Below, piece by piece: positions 41,701-52,879 of a stretch of 64,000 nt of DNA; position 1 is the stretch's first letter, and every line of letters starts with the position of its first letter. The notes beneath the pieces were generated by a model that did no database searches, was not told where the DNA came from, and worked only from the letters and a program-made list of their open reading frames with translations. Source of the DNA: Valencia hispanica (Eukaryota > Chordata > Actinopteri > Cyprinodontiformes > Valenciidae); the NCBI GenBank assembly GCA_963556495.2, contig OY747710.1:21955500-22019499 (forward strand), given 5' to 3'. The translations under genes and the position numbers were made by a program.

Positions 41701-44700
41701 ATGTTCAGCGTTCGTATTTACACTTGATATTTCAAGTTTAAAATTTGTTCTTTTCTATTTAATGGAAAAGAAACCTGTTGGAACTTGAAGCATTTTTAAT
41801 TCAAATATGTGCAGCTATATTTTTGTACAGCACTGAATTTATAAAGAAGTAATCAGGAAAGCAGAAAGAAATGTGTGTTTCTCTTTTTACATTTTCCACT
41901 TCGATTTAAACAATTTTGAACTTTGTGTTTTCATTACCTATAGCTTTTATTTTATTTAAAATATTTTAATCTTTATTAATGTAAAAATAATTTTTGTGTT
42001 GCAGTTTTCGGAAATTTTTTTGAATATTCTTTAAATACATTTTGCATAATTATTTAAATGGGATTCTATACTTTTTTGAAGTTGTTCTGCTGCAACGTAT
42101 CTGGAATGCGCGCAAACAGTCATTTTGACATATATAAAGCAGAAGAAAATAATATCGCAATAAATATTGTTATACATGCTTCAGATGATAGATTTGAGGC
42201 CCTACCTCTACCCTCTGTCCAGCATCTGTTTCACAACTCCCGCAGGAACTCCCCCCGTGAACTCTTTTGTCTTTTCTTGTTAGTGCTGGGAAACACGTGT
42301 GGGACAGGAGATGTACAAGCTGACGCTGTTTGACCTCCTGGTCAACATCGCTCTACTCGTGCTGGTTGAATTTCCACGCAGGTTTGAATCACTGCATAAA
42401 AACTGAACTTCCAGTACAACGATTGCGGTTGCGTAAAGGCACGAAGATGTCTGTGAGTCAGCCCGACGTTTTGACGGCACGATGTTCCTGTGCGATGTTT
42501 TTGTTTGGTTTTAGGATGGTGGTGGATAACTGGTCCTGTAAGTTGACTCAGTGGGTGGGTCGGCAGGAGTTTGTGGTTCCCTCCAACGTGCTCGGGCTTG
42601 TTTACGGTCAGACGGTGGTCTGGACAGGAGCTCTGTTTTGCCCTCTGCTGCCACTCATAAACACAGTCAAGTTCATCATCCTCTTCTACTGCAAGAAGGT
42701 GAGTCTGCAGCTTTAACAGAGTTGGCCTCTTACACGACGCTTTATAGTTTTTGACCGTGATTCTTGCCCCTTCCCTCCACAGGTCACACTTTTCTACAAC
42801 TGCCGTCCAGCGCTAAGGACGTTTCGGTCCACCACCTCCGCCTTCTTTTTCCTGGCAGTTCTCCTGTTTGGCTGGATCCTAGCCTTGGTTGTCATGATTT
42901 ATAGTGTAGCTGTGTGAGTACTGGCTTCTGCACCTTTATCTTTAAGGTTGTAACAGATCTGCTTGTTCTGTCAAAGTAAAAAAACAACAACTAAACATTA
43001 GCAGGTATATTCATGATGCAGTCATTGCAGTTTTTCATCAGTGTGTATATTTTAATGTTGCATCATTAAGGATGGTTGTTTCTGCCTCCCCAAACAGGAT
43101 CCATCCGTCACTCGCTTGTGGCCCTTTTCGTTTCTTACCCAGCATGTGGCAGATTGTTCCAAACTCTTTCTACAGTCTTTCTAAAGTGATGCAAGAGCTT
43201 CTGTTCTTTATCGGCTCACAAGCTTTTTCTGTTCCTCTTTTTTCCTTATCATGGTAAGTCTCATTTGGGATTGGATTTAAAATCCTCACATTGACTTAGT
43301 GGTGGGCGATATAAAAGGTTTAAGGTAGAAATGATATAAATTTAGCCAAAGGTGGAGATTTTGACTACACCGGCCAACCGCAATTTCGCATTTTGATGAC
43401 GTCATTAAGGAGGATAAATGCTGATGTTCAGTGTTTGTCTTTGTTTCAGATATTGCATGTTTAAAAAAATGTGTTTTCCATTTAATGAAAAAAAAACCTG
43501 TAGAACTTGAAGTATTTTTTATTCAAGTATGTAAAGGTTTATTTTTGTGCCATTTTTAATTTATAAATAAGCAACTAGGAAAGTGGACACTTTTGAAATT
43601 TGTAGGGTTTAAAAAAAAATAACATTTTGCTTTTAATTTATTTAGAATATCTTTTATGTTGTGATCATTTCTGTGTTGCATTTTTTGGAAAAAAAGATTT
43701 GAATTTTTTTTTAATGAATTTTGCACAATAGATGTTCTTTAAATGGCATTCTAAACTTTTGTTGTTGTTCTGCTGCAATTTATCTGGAAAGTGAGAAAGT
43801 TCATAAACTGTCATTTAGATATATTAAGAAAAGTATATATCGCAATAGATATCATTACTGCACATGCTTTAGATGATATTGGAATATAGATTTGAGGCCA
43901 TATCGCCCAGACCTACATTGACTGTACAGGTGCATCTCAACCAATCAGAATATAACTCGAGTTCCTTTATCTCAGTAATTTAATGTATAGGGGGAACTTG
44001 TATGTTTTCTGTTGTTTTTGATGAGTATGACTGACAGCTTTTGAAAAAATCTAATTTAGTAACTCAGAAAATTAGATTAAGTAAGACCAATGAAAATATA
44101 CATTTAAGACAGACTTGCCCACATGAAATAACGATATTCAAATTTTCGAGTTTCACCTGTAGACTACAATACCTAAAATGTTTTTTCAATTTTGATTGGG
44201 TTGACTTTTCTGTAATAATCTTCTTTTTCATTGGCCTTATTTTACATTCTATATTAGCTGGGAACCATAATAAACAAAATGCACAGAAATAAGCAGTTAA
44301 AACATTATCATTCTGTCAGTAATGAATCTGAGTATATATATACATGAGTTTAAAATTTTGAACTGAATACGTGACATAAAGTATCTTTTTAACGATATTT
44401 CTATTTAATGAGATGCACCGGTCTTTTAGCTTCTTGCATGTTGCCGAATTTTTCAAGGTCCATATCTAATTGTGTCTGTTTCCTCTCCTGCAGCGTGGTT
44501 ATGTGTTACATCATCGCTTTAGCCTCCATCTATGGAAAATCAGTTGCGATGCTGAGAGCTCAACTTAAACTAGTATGTTTTTATTTATAACCAATAATTT
44601 CTTAAGATTTGGCACTGTGTATGCCATCCTTAACAGTCCCAAATAGATTCAGGTGTTTAACCACTGTAGTGTCTCTGGTTTACAGGCAGGACAAGATAAG

Positions 44701-44772
44701 CAGTTCTTGGTAAAGCAGATCGAGAAGATGAAACAACTGGCACCACAGCACAATGAAGGAGAAGATGCCTAA
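32776..44772 (+). CDS. tmc4: Transmembrane channel-like protein 4
   Basis: Multi-pass plasma membrane protein of the TMC family; mammalian TMC4 has been described as a voltage-dependent chloride channel. Coding exons: 32776-32788, 32911-33106, 34335-34483, 34571-34720, 34981-35066, 37953-38098, 38194-38341, 39062-39220, 39303-39460, 40527-40647, 42284-42381, 42515-42698, 42783-42913, 43098-43253, 44494-44572, 44686-44772. They total 2061 nt, 686 residues, near the human length (712). The family signature [13 protein letters not shown] is at about 443-455. Hydrophobic segments include residues 127-152, 227-246 and 317-343. The N-terminus is soluble and charged, and the C-terminus is a short charged helix. 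The name rests on the family match plus position between mboat7 and leng1. The first exon codes only four residues plus one base, so the start is slightly less certain. Confidence 0.93.
33236..34020 (-). mobile_element. Tc1-like remnant in tmc4 intron 2
   Basis: Reads on the minus strand as broken transposase: the CTAGGCCATTCGAACAC stretch at about 33552 corresponds to the VLEWPSQS region, and a CACCATCATATTTCACAGTG stretch near 33747 to the HGGGSIM region. Frameshifted and truncated. Confidence 0.7.
35330..35650 (-). mobile_element. Tc1-like transposase C-terminal fragment in tmc4 intron 5
   Basis: The minus-strand reading contains [15 protein letters not shown], the last catalytic (DDE) part of Tc1 transposases. 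Only the C-terminal portion remains, with a degraded end near 35340. Confidence 0.75.
36051..36618. mobile_element. Candidate MITE with G-rich termini
   Basis: Termini ATGGGGGGGTATTATGC and, inverted, AAAGGGGGGTTTATGC, flanked by TAA on both sides (36048-36050 and 36619-36621). A TAA duplication suggests PIF/Harbinger. No ORF encoding a transposase. It sits in tmc4 intron 5. Confidence 0.5.
36622..37952 (+). other. Rest of tmc4 intron 5
   Basis: Includes an open frame at 37160-37525 (121 codons) with no resemblance I recognise, and at about 37550-37610 a CCGATACCGATAATTTCCGA stretch followed by AATATCGGC, which looks like a fragment of a hAT-type repeat. No tmc4 exon was found here. Confidence 0.4.
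39461..40526 (+). other. tmc4 intron 9
   Basis: Contains CAGGGGTGTCCAAAATG at 39681, the usual start of a common hAT-type vertebrate repeat, but no matching right terminus was found. A second repeat-like stretch near 39970-40120 (CCTACCTCCCAAGCAGGACC) is unassigned. Confidence 0.35.
41551..42204. mobile_element. hAT-type MITE, copy B (tmc4 intron 10), right terminus damaged
   Basis: 654 bp. The left terminus is TAGTAGTGGGCAATAT. It is flanked by a perfect 8-bp repeat CCTCTACC (41543-41550 and 42205-42212). The right end reads GATTTGAGGCCCTA and lacks the ATATCGCCCAG block seen in copies A and C. Confidence 0.85.
43297..43915. mobile_element. hAT-type MITE, copy C (tmc4 intron 14)
   Basis: 619 bp. 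Termini TAGTGGTGGGCGATAT and, inverted, TAGGTCTGGGCGATAT. Flanked by a perfect 8-bp repeat CATTGACT (43289-43296 and 43916-43923). Confidence 0.9.
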
Positions 44773-46053
44773 ACTCAATCTGTAAACCATGTTATTGTGT
44801 TTTAACATTTTTAAACATGTAACAAATTGAGAATATAACTGAAAAGACTTTTATATAGTCATCAATGCACTTTGGATTGTATTAGAAAATTCTGCACATA
44901 GATTAAGTTGTATTTTCTCTCTAAGATGAGAAGAGATAAGAATGTTCATCAATTATTTAATACCCAATTAAATTTTATATGATGCTATATTAAATGTATC
45001 TTATTACATTTATGTATTCATTAAACTAATATATGTCTATGCATTTTATTTTTACAATTTCTTTATTTTTATTTTTTTAAATCTCCTGTTTGTTTCCTTT
45101 TTACATTTTCCATGTCATTTGCTAATAACACATTTTGAATAGAAAAAAAGATAACATTTATTTTCTTTAAAGAAACTGAAAAAAATATAGAAAAAACGGC
45201 AAGGAACAAAGGCACACAAATTCAAACGTGATAGGAAACAAGTAAATATATAAAAATAAAACCAAAATCAACTGAAATTGAAAATGTAACAAATAGTGAT
45301 ATTAACCTGTTAAACGATAACAGCAAACAAATTTATCAATGAAACAACAGAATTTTTTGCAACTATTTGTTTTTGATGTCGATTCTATGTTAAAAAAATA
45401 CTTAAATTGTATTTCGTTTTATGTTGCATTTCAGAAATGTATTTAGTCTAATACTTTCCTAAAATCCTCTTATTTTTGTTCTCAGAAAATAAGTTATTTT
45501 GTTTTTTTCTTTTGTTCCAGTGTTTGCTTTTAGACCCACCCCCTATTGTGTCTGTATGTAATTAAAAATTGAGCGGGGTTTTAGCGCCCTCTGGTGTCGC
45601 AGTTTTGTAATCGATTAAACGTGCAGCGCAGTCATTGTTTACTTCCTGGTTGAGTTTACTACTTCCTTGGGACCACTATCAACCCAAAGCAAGAGCAACT
45701 TTTCACCTAGCTAGTCGATAAGAGTATTTTTGTTTGCTCTTAACTAGAAAATATTGAATATCTTTTAGTATGAGAGAGAATCTCATTCTTTTAATGTCGT
45801 TTGATAAAAAGCGATGTTGGCAAATAGCAAAGTTTGGCTAATGTTAGCTTGAAACGTAAAGACGATTTAAACAATTACGTTCTGCCTATATATCATCTCT
45901 AACATCGTATTTTGAGAGTTTAATCCTTTACTTAAATACCTGCTGCGTCCACTGCAGATTTGTTTACGAGTTGTGGGCTTTTTTCTCGCGTCAACTTTCC
46001 GCTAGCCTTCTCAGCTAGGCAGCTGCTAACAGTTCTTGGTCTCCAAGGTAACC
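44773..46053 (+). other. tmc4 3' UTR, intergenic region and leng1 promoter/5' UTR
   Basis: An ATTAAA at about 45020 could end tmc4. The segment 45584-46053 is more GC-rich and carries two TTCC-type ETS motifs (near 45641 and 45664) and a CTCF-like site. leng1 transcription probably starts within it, but I cannot fix the base. Confidence 0.45.
45584..45597 (-). promoter_or_regulatory. CTCF-like core motif, reverse
   Basis: Minus-strand ACACCAGAGGGCGC fits the CTCF core CCASYAGRKGGCRS at 13 of 14 positions. It lies upstream of leng1 and faces the site at 17346. Confidence 0.45.
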
Positions 46054-49000
46054 ATGAACATCCTCCCAAAGAAGAGCTGGCATGTCCGCAACAAGGACAA
46101 CGTCGCGCGAGTTCGGAGGGATGAAGCCCAGGCAGCAGAGGAGGAGCGCGAGGCAAAGCGGCGCGTGGAACGCGCGGAACAAGAGGTACCTGGAGGATAG
46201 GGCGTCGTGTCCCACACAACCTGGTGTAGCACATCCAGTACTGTTCAAGTTTGTGAGATATTGCAGTAAAAAAAGCACCACGTATAGATTATATATTCAT
46301 ATACAGTGCCGTAGGTAACTATGTGCCCCTAAACATTTGATGTATTTTAGTTTTTGTTGTTGTTAGACAAAGATAACCTGGGTGGATACTAAGTGTAGTT
46401 TTCAAATGTTGGTTTAATTTATTAACTGGAAAAGCCCAGAGGTGGGTATTAACTACTTATATTTACTTGAATATCTTTTGTTGGAAAAAATTACTTTTGA
46501 GAGTAGTTTTACTACACAATACTTTCTACTCTTGAGTAAAACTTCTAGTTGCTTTATGCACTGTTGAGTAAATTCAGTGAATGAAGAACAAACATGTTTT
46601 TATAAAGGATACATCAGACACACACCTAGAGTTTATTAAAGGACACCACCTGTTTCTACACACTTTTAAAAATCTATTTTTGTTTAATCTATTGAGCCTG
46701 TTGCATTTTGAGGTCAAGCGAATATACGATAAAGACCATAAAGTGTCACTGGAAGTACATTTTACCTTGTTCTAAGATGAATGTACATTACCTACTGTAA
46801 GTATTGGTAGGGTTTATTCTCCTTAAGATTTGTTAATTTATAATTGTTATCTTTACCTTTTTTATTTTTGTCTTTAAAATACTACAATTTCCCCAGAACT
46901 TTGTCTTTTTTTTTTATGTCTGACATTTTGAAAATATTTTATCAGATGTTACTCAGTACTTAAGTAGCCTTTTTGCCAAATACTTTTTTACTCAAGTAAT
47001 TTTTTGGATGGCTACTTTTTACTTGAGTAAAAATATATTTTCAAGTAGTGCTACTCTTACTTGAGTGCAACTTACTTGGGTACTCTACCCACCTCTGTCT
47101 AAACCAATATGTGAAAAACTACCCAATAAACCTAAAAACTGGTTGTGTTTTTAAGCATTTACAATAACTGCAATTTAATCTAATACATTGTGGAAACATG
47201 TTCACCTTTTCTTTTGAGGGTTTTCTTGCACGAGTGCCCTGTTTTATTTCATACCTCAGCATCTTAATTTGATTCAGGTTTGGACTTTGATTAGGTCTCA
47301 TCAAAACCTTTAACTTGTTGTGTTTTTTTTAGTCATTCATAGGTGGGCTTGCTGGTGTGCTTTTCATCATTGTCCTTAGAGTTGCACAATATAATCGCAA
47401 TGTCAATGTGTGCAATATTCATATCGCAAAGGGCTACAGGAGTACAATAACTGTTGGCTATCATATTCCAAGTGTTTTGAACTTGCATTCTACATGCTAA
47501 TGTAATATTTAGCCAGCTAGACAGTCTCATGGCAGTGGCTGCTCCCATCAGACACAAATTACATTGCCCAAAATGCTAAAGGTGACAGAGTGTTTATGAA
47601 GAACTGCAAGTAGCAAGGTTAGAAAGACAAAAAATGTTTGGTTAAAATTAGTTATTTGCACATTTGTGTGCATTTTTATGCTTTTAGATTATTGTTAACT
47701 TACTTTGTTGATGATAACTGTGGGTCTCCACAGGCACGTACAGAATATCTGAGAAGGAAATCTCGGGCTGCTCTCCAGTCAGAAGGGGCAAAGAGAGACG
47801 ATGATGACGAACAAAGCGGAACAAGTCTGGAGCATCTCAATCTGTTTCCTCTGGAGGAGGCCTCAGAGAAGAAGGGAAATGAGGAGTATCTGAGAGAAAA
47901 GAAAGAAGAAAAGGTGACAGTGATACTTCTACTTTTAGACTCCTTTATGACGCACTCTTTAGATTTTCATTTCTGGGATCACACACAGCCAAACAGAAAT
48001 GTTTGTCCAATAATACTCTTTTCAGTAGAGTTGCCATGATTTCAAATATTTTTGGGTTTTGTCCATCGTGTGCCTGCTAAGTTGTTTGCAGAAATAAGTA
48101 AGTTTACTTTAGTTGAAGCTGACTAATTGCTGTTATTTAAAAATATCTAAAATTATACTAAGTGTAAATATTAGTCAGCACAACTCAGGAGCTTTTCTTG
48201 TTCATCTATGTTGTTTCTTACCACACCAGAAGTTGAGTCTTGATGCCAACTCACAAATATCCCATTAATATTTTAAAACCATTTTCTCAACTTTGGGGTT
48301 GTTATATTTATGTTTCTTTTTACACCTGCTTAAATATATTGGAGACGTCATTTAATGTTGTTTTTTATTTTTCCAAATAATTTAACTTCATAATGTCTAG
48401 ATAACGGCTCTCTGGTGTCTTGAGCACATCAGCGTAACAGAAACAATGTGGGTTTGGTGCTGCAGCAGCTAAATGGAGCTAAACTCCACCAGCTATCATG
48501 TGAAAGGAAGGTCGTTATAAGGATGTTTGTCAACTTCCTCCATTTCTTCCTTTTCTGGTGCCCAGCCTTTCTTTTGTATCCTCACTTCTTCCTATTCTTA
48601 TATCTTTTCCTCCCTTGTCCTACCTCTATTCCTTTTGTCCTTCATCCTTTGCGTCCTTATTTTTTTCCATATTTTTTCCCTTGTGCCCCACTTACCTTCC
48701 ATCCTTGTTTTCCTCTCTCCTGGTGTCATTTCTTCATTCCTTTCATATGTCTTTACTTGATTCCTTCCTTTGTATCCTTCTTTATGTGCCTCACTGTGTC
48801 TTTCCTTCCACCCTTCTTTCCTTGTCTTTATTTTCTTTCTTTCCTTGTGCCCTGCCTCTCTTCCTTCCTTGTCCTATTCCTTTCTTCCTCCCGCTTGTCA
48901 TTCTGTTGCTCGCTCCTTCCTTCCTTCCTTCCTTCCTTCCTTCCTTCCTTCCTTCCTTCCTTCCTTCCTTCCTTCCTTCCTTCCTTCCTTCCTTCCTTCC

Positions 49001-51815
49001 TTCCTTCCTTCTTATTCTTCCTTCCTTCCTTCCCTCCTTTCTATCCTTCCTTCCCTCCTTTCTGTCCTTCCTTCCTTCCTTCCTTTCTGTCCTTCCTTTC
49101 TGTCCTTCCTTCCTTCCTTCCTTCCTTCCTTCCTTTCTGTCCTTCCTTTCTGTCCTTCCTTCCTTCCTTCCTTCCTTCCTTCCTTCCTTCCTTCCTTCCT
49201 TCCTTCCTTCCTTCCTTCCTTCCTTCTTATTCTTCCTTCCTTCCTTCCCTCCTTTCTATCCTTCCTTCCCTCCTTTCTGTCCTTCCTTCCTTCCTTCCTT
49301 TCTGTCCTTCCTTTCTGTCCTTCCTTCCTTCCTTCCTTCCTTCCTTCCTTTCTGTCCTTCCTTCCTTCCTTCCTTCCTTCCTTCCTTCCTTCCTTCCTTC
49401 CTTCCTTCCTTCCTTCCTTCCTTCCTTCCCTCCTTTCTATTCCTTCCTTCCTTCCCTCCTTTCTATTCCTTCCTTCCTTCCCTCCTTTCTATTCCTTCCT
49501 TCCTTCCCTCCTTTCTATTCCTTCCTTCCTTCCCTCCTTTCTATCCTTCCTTCCTTCCCTTCTTCCTTCCTTCCTTCCTTCCTTCCTTCCTTCCTTCCTT
49601 CCTTCCTTCCTTCCTTCCTATTCTTCCTTCCTTCCCTCCTTTCTATTCCTACCTTCCTTCCTTCCTTCCCTCCTTTCTATTCCTTCCTTCTTTCCCTCCT
49701 TTCTATCCTTCCTTCCTTTTCTTCCCTTCCTTCCTTTTCTTCCCTTCCTTCCTTCCTTCCTTCCTTCCTTCCTTCCTTCCTTCCTTCCTTCCTTCCTTCC
49801 TTCCTTCCTTCCTTCCTTCCTTTCTATTCCTTCCTTCCTTCCTTCCTTCCTATTCCTTCCTTCTTTCCCTCATTTCTATCCTTCCTTCCTTCCTTTCTAT
49901 TCCTTCCTTCCTTCCTTCCTTCCTATTCTTCCTTTCTATTCCTTCCTTCCTTCCTTCCTATTCTTCCTTTCTATTCCTTCCTTCCTTCCTTCCTTCCTAT
50001 TCTTCCTTTCTATTCCTTCCTTCTTTCCCTCCTTTCTATCCTTCCTTCCTTCCTTCCTTCCTTCCTTCCTTCCTATTCTTCCTTTCTATTCCTTCCTTCC
50101 TTCCTTCCTTCCTATTCTTCCTTTCTATTCCTTCCTTCCTTCCTTTCTATTCCTTCCTTCCTTCCTTCCTTCCTTCCTTTCTATTCTTCCTTTCTATCCT
50201 TCCTTTCTATCCTTCCTTTCTATCCTTCCTTCCTTCCTTCCTTCCTTCCTTCCTTCCTTCCTTCCTTCCTTCCTTCCTTCCTTCCTTCCTTCCTTCCTTC
50301 CTTCCTATTCCTTCCTTTCTATTCCTTCCTTCCTTTCTATTCCTTCCTTCCTTTCTGTCCTTCTTTCCTCCCTCCTTCATTATTCAAAACTTTTTGAAGT
50401 TTCTGCCATAAATTTGTGTTCACCTTTTGTATTCTATATTTAACATGAACAAAAATGGAAAAGTCTGGTTATTTCCATGGAGAATGTGTGGAACCCTAAT
50501 TGGAGGTGGTCATAAAGGCTACGCTAATTTTAGTAATTATAATCTTTATCTTTATTACGCTCAATCACAAATAAGCTCATGAAGCATGCAAGCAAGCTCT
50601 ATGGTTTATTACATGTTTAAATGTTGAAGTTTATCACAACCAGAAAGTGTCCAATCAGAGCATTCACACCGGCTGCAGTGCGGCCGCGGAGCTCCATTAG
50701 CTTTCCGCATCAAGTCAATTTTGTCCGGACGCCACATGTGGATTCCCATGAAGTTAAGAAGAAATTAATGAAAATGAAGAAATTACAAGAGCCAGACAGG
50801 AAAAGAGATGTGAGCCAGCGATAGATATATCCATAGATATATAGATAATACGGAGCCTCCGTGACGTCACCCAGAGGTTTCTGAGGTGCCAACCGACCGA
50901 CTGCTAAAAATTCATTGCTTTCACTCTATGTTTTCGAGAGACACTCCGCGCACGCATTGCAGTCTGTGTGAATTGCAGTCCGTGCGGCAGCCGTACAGAA
51001 ACAGGACCCCATTCCGTGTGGATTAGATGTTACTCTAATCTGAAAGCAGAAACAAACTTATTCTTTACAGATAGATAAGAGACAAATATTCATAATGATG
51101 CAAATCATAGTGGTGATTGAGTTTTTTTGCATTAAAGTGAATGTAAATTTTCCTGTTTTCCTCCTTTTCGTGTTGTAGGAGAAGCAGGAACGAGCTATCG
51201 GATTACTTGTGTCTTTGGGGCCACAGCCAGGTTCAGAGGTGACCCCATGGTACATGAAAAGCAGCGAAGAAAAAGAAGAAGAGAGGAAGGAGAAAGAAAA
51301 GAGGAAGGGGATATCTGAGGAGGAGAAAGAGAAGAAGGATCGTAGACTGAAGGATAGTTTGGATCCTTTGAAGGATATGAAGAAAGCGTTGGGTGTTTAC
51401 GGGAGGCGGGAGCACAAGAGAAAGAGGAAGGAAAAAAGAGACAAAGTGGAAAAGAAAAGCCCAGGAGAGAGGTATGAGTTGGACCAGTGAGGATTTAATA
51501 TTTGGATTAACAGACCAAACCTGTTATCGTGTCGTCTGATGATACAGAATAAACAATGAAATGTATTTTCTGTCTTTTTATCTTTTTTCTTTTAGCTCCA
51601 TAGAAAGATTACGAGCTGAGCGCTTGCAGAGGGAGGCAGAAGAAAGGAGGAGAGCTCAGGCCCTCCTTGACCAGAGGAGCGGTAAAAGAAAGGGGACAGA
51701 CAGAGAGGTGAACGAGAGGGAACGACCGTACAACAGCGCTTTCTTCCCAGAACTCGCTCGAAAGCGGCAAAGGCGGGATCGGGAGAGCTGGAGGGACGAG
51801 ATTCTGAAATCTTGA
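46054..51815 (+). CDS. leng1: Leukocyte receptor cluster member 1 homologue
   Basis: Small, highly charged protein with an N-terminal Cir_N domain; a nuclear role is inferred from that domain and composition, and the biochemical role is poorly known. Coding exons 46054-46185, 47734-47913, 51179-51471 and 51596-51815 give 825 nt, 274 residues (human 264). It starts [20 protein letters not shown], almost identical to human LENG1. Conserved blocks follow: ARTEYLRRK, a PWYM motif, [16 protein letters not shown], a Lys/Arg/Glu-rich coiled-coil-like centre and [20 protein letters not shown] near the end, then [15 protein letters not shown]. The ATG has a good context (AACCATGA). Intron 1 holds a MITE, intron 2 a very long TTCC repeat. 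The reading frame is intact despite these. Confidence 0.95.
46437..47097. mobile_element. MITE in leng1 intron 1
   Basis: 661 bp with inverted ends CAGAGGTGGGTA and TACCCACCTCTG, and an inner body rich in TACTTGAGTAA-type words on both arms. This is a widespread fish repeat type, probably hAT. A target duplication is not clear. An internal 64-codon frame is not transposase-like. Confidence 0.75.
47100..47330 (-). mobile_element. Tc1-like C-terminal fragment
   Basis: Minus-strand reading has [18 protein letters not shown], a decayed version of the SPDLNPIE part of Tc1 transposase. It abuts the MITE that ends at 47097. Confidence 0.55.
48914..50375 (+). repeat. 1.46 kb (TTCC)n microsatellite with higher-order structure
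   Basis: Almost pure pyrimidine on the plus strand, built from TTCC with interruptions of CTTTCTGTCC, CTTTCTATTCC and CTTATTCTTCC. Because the unit is four bases with no stop in any frame, all three plus frames stay open and yield long Phe-Leu-Pro-Ser repeats that are not genes. It lies in leng1 intron 2. A degenerate pyrimidine-rich lead-in begins near 48540. Confidence 0.97.
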
Positions 51816-52257
51816 AAATGTTTTAAGGACTCAGATTAGCATTTAAGAGGGCTGAACAGCAATGTGTTTTTATTTTCAAAATGAAATTTACTTTGTTTTT
51901 GGTGTTTCCCACTTAAATGGACAGTGGAGGTCATGTTCAGCAGCAGCTTGGGTTACCCCTGCAGTGACTCGCTCATGAGCACATCAGCAGGACAGATGGC
52001 TGTCCACACAGGGTCGGGTGGGGTGGGGGGAATCAGGCTTTCAGCAACTGTTAGCTTGGCTTACACTGTCCTAAGAGAGGACCAGTGTTAGGAAACTGCA
52101 TCATGCTGAAAACAAAATACATCTCCATTGGTTGTTAGATTCTCAATTACCAACGTTTTTTTTCCTGAATCGGTTTGAATTTATTACCTTGGACTTGGAG
52201 GAGTTGTGATTGGCATCTCTTCTCTCGTTTGTTGTTAAAGACAACATTCTCTAAATT

Positions 52258-52686
52258 GTGTGCCAACATAAAAATGATCAGCTTTCATCCTTTCAGCAGG
52301 TAATAAAAACATGCCTCTGTTTTTGTTTGGTGGTCCTTGTAGACTGGATGTTTGTTGTGTTTACCGGTGCTTATTTAGCAGATATCTCAGAGCGCTGCAG
52401 CAGAAAGGGCACAGGTATAAAGGAATACAGGCCCACTGACGACTGGATCTCAATTGTGTGCCTCAGTTTCAGGCAGCTGGGTTTGTGCATGCAGACTCAC
52501 TTGTACGCAGACGCTTGGATACATCAGAACAGTCGTTTCATCTCCAGTGCTGTGACTCTTGTGAATATCGGCAGTGATAATTTAGCTCATGAAATGTATA
52601 GATTTACAAACGGTGAGCGACAAGGAAATGTGTTCTCGTCATGGATCATGGAGCTTCGCCCTTATAATAAATACCACTTTGTATAA
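52258..52686 (+). other. 142-codon open frame of unknown standing
   Basis: Starts MCQHKNDQLSSFQQVIKTCL and ends ELRPYNKYHFV. I recognise no domain. It lies after the leng1 stop and before the AATAAA at 52741, so it is most simply part of the leng1 3' UTR. Codon use is not strongly gene-like. Confidence 0.2.
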
Positions 52687-52740
52687 ATGTTTTCCAATTA
52701 ATATTACAAAATACGTTGAATCAATACTATAGATGTTTGC

Positions 52741-52746
52741 AATAAA
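52741..52746 (+). terminator. leng1: Probable leng1 polyadenylation signal
   Basis: AATAAA 926 nt after the leng1 stop, the first such hexamer in a fitting place. The 3' UTR would span 51816 to about 52765. Confidence 0.55.
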
Positions 52747-52879
52747 ACTTAATATTCAAACTGTGTTCCTGCACTCTAGTGATTCAAGTACCTTGAAGGT
52801 GTTGAAAGATATGAAAGACTTCAGAGAAATATTTTTAGTTTTAGACTTCGTTCCCTGTTCCATTGTCAAGAAGTTTCCA

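Noticed and set aside
48448..50443. Three overlapping frames of 557-649 codons rich in Phe, Leu, Pro and Ser
   Set aside because: They are read-through of a TTCC tetranucleotide tract that has no stop in any plus frame. The tract lies in a leng1 intron and the three frames give the same low-complexity protein.
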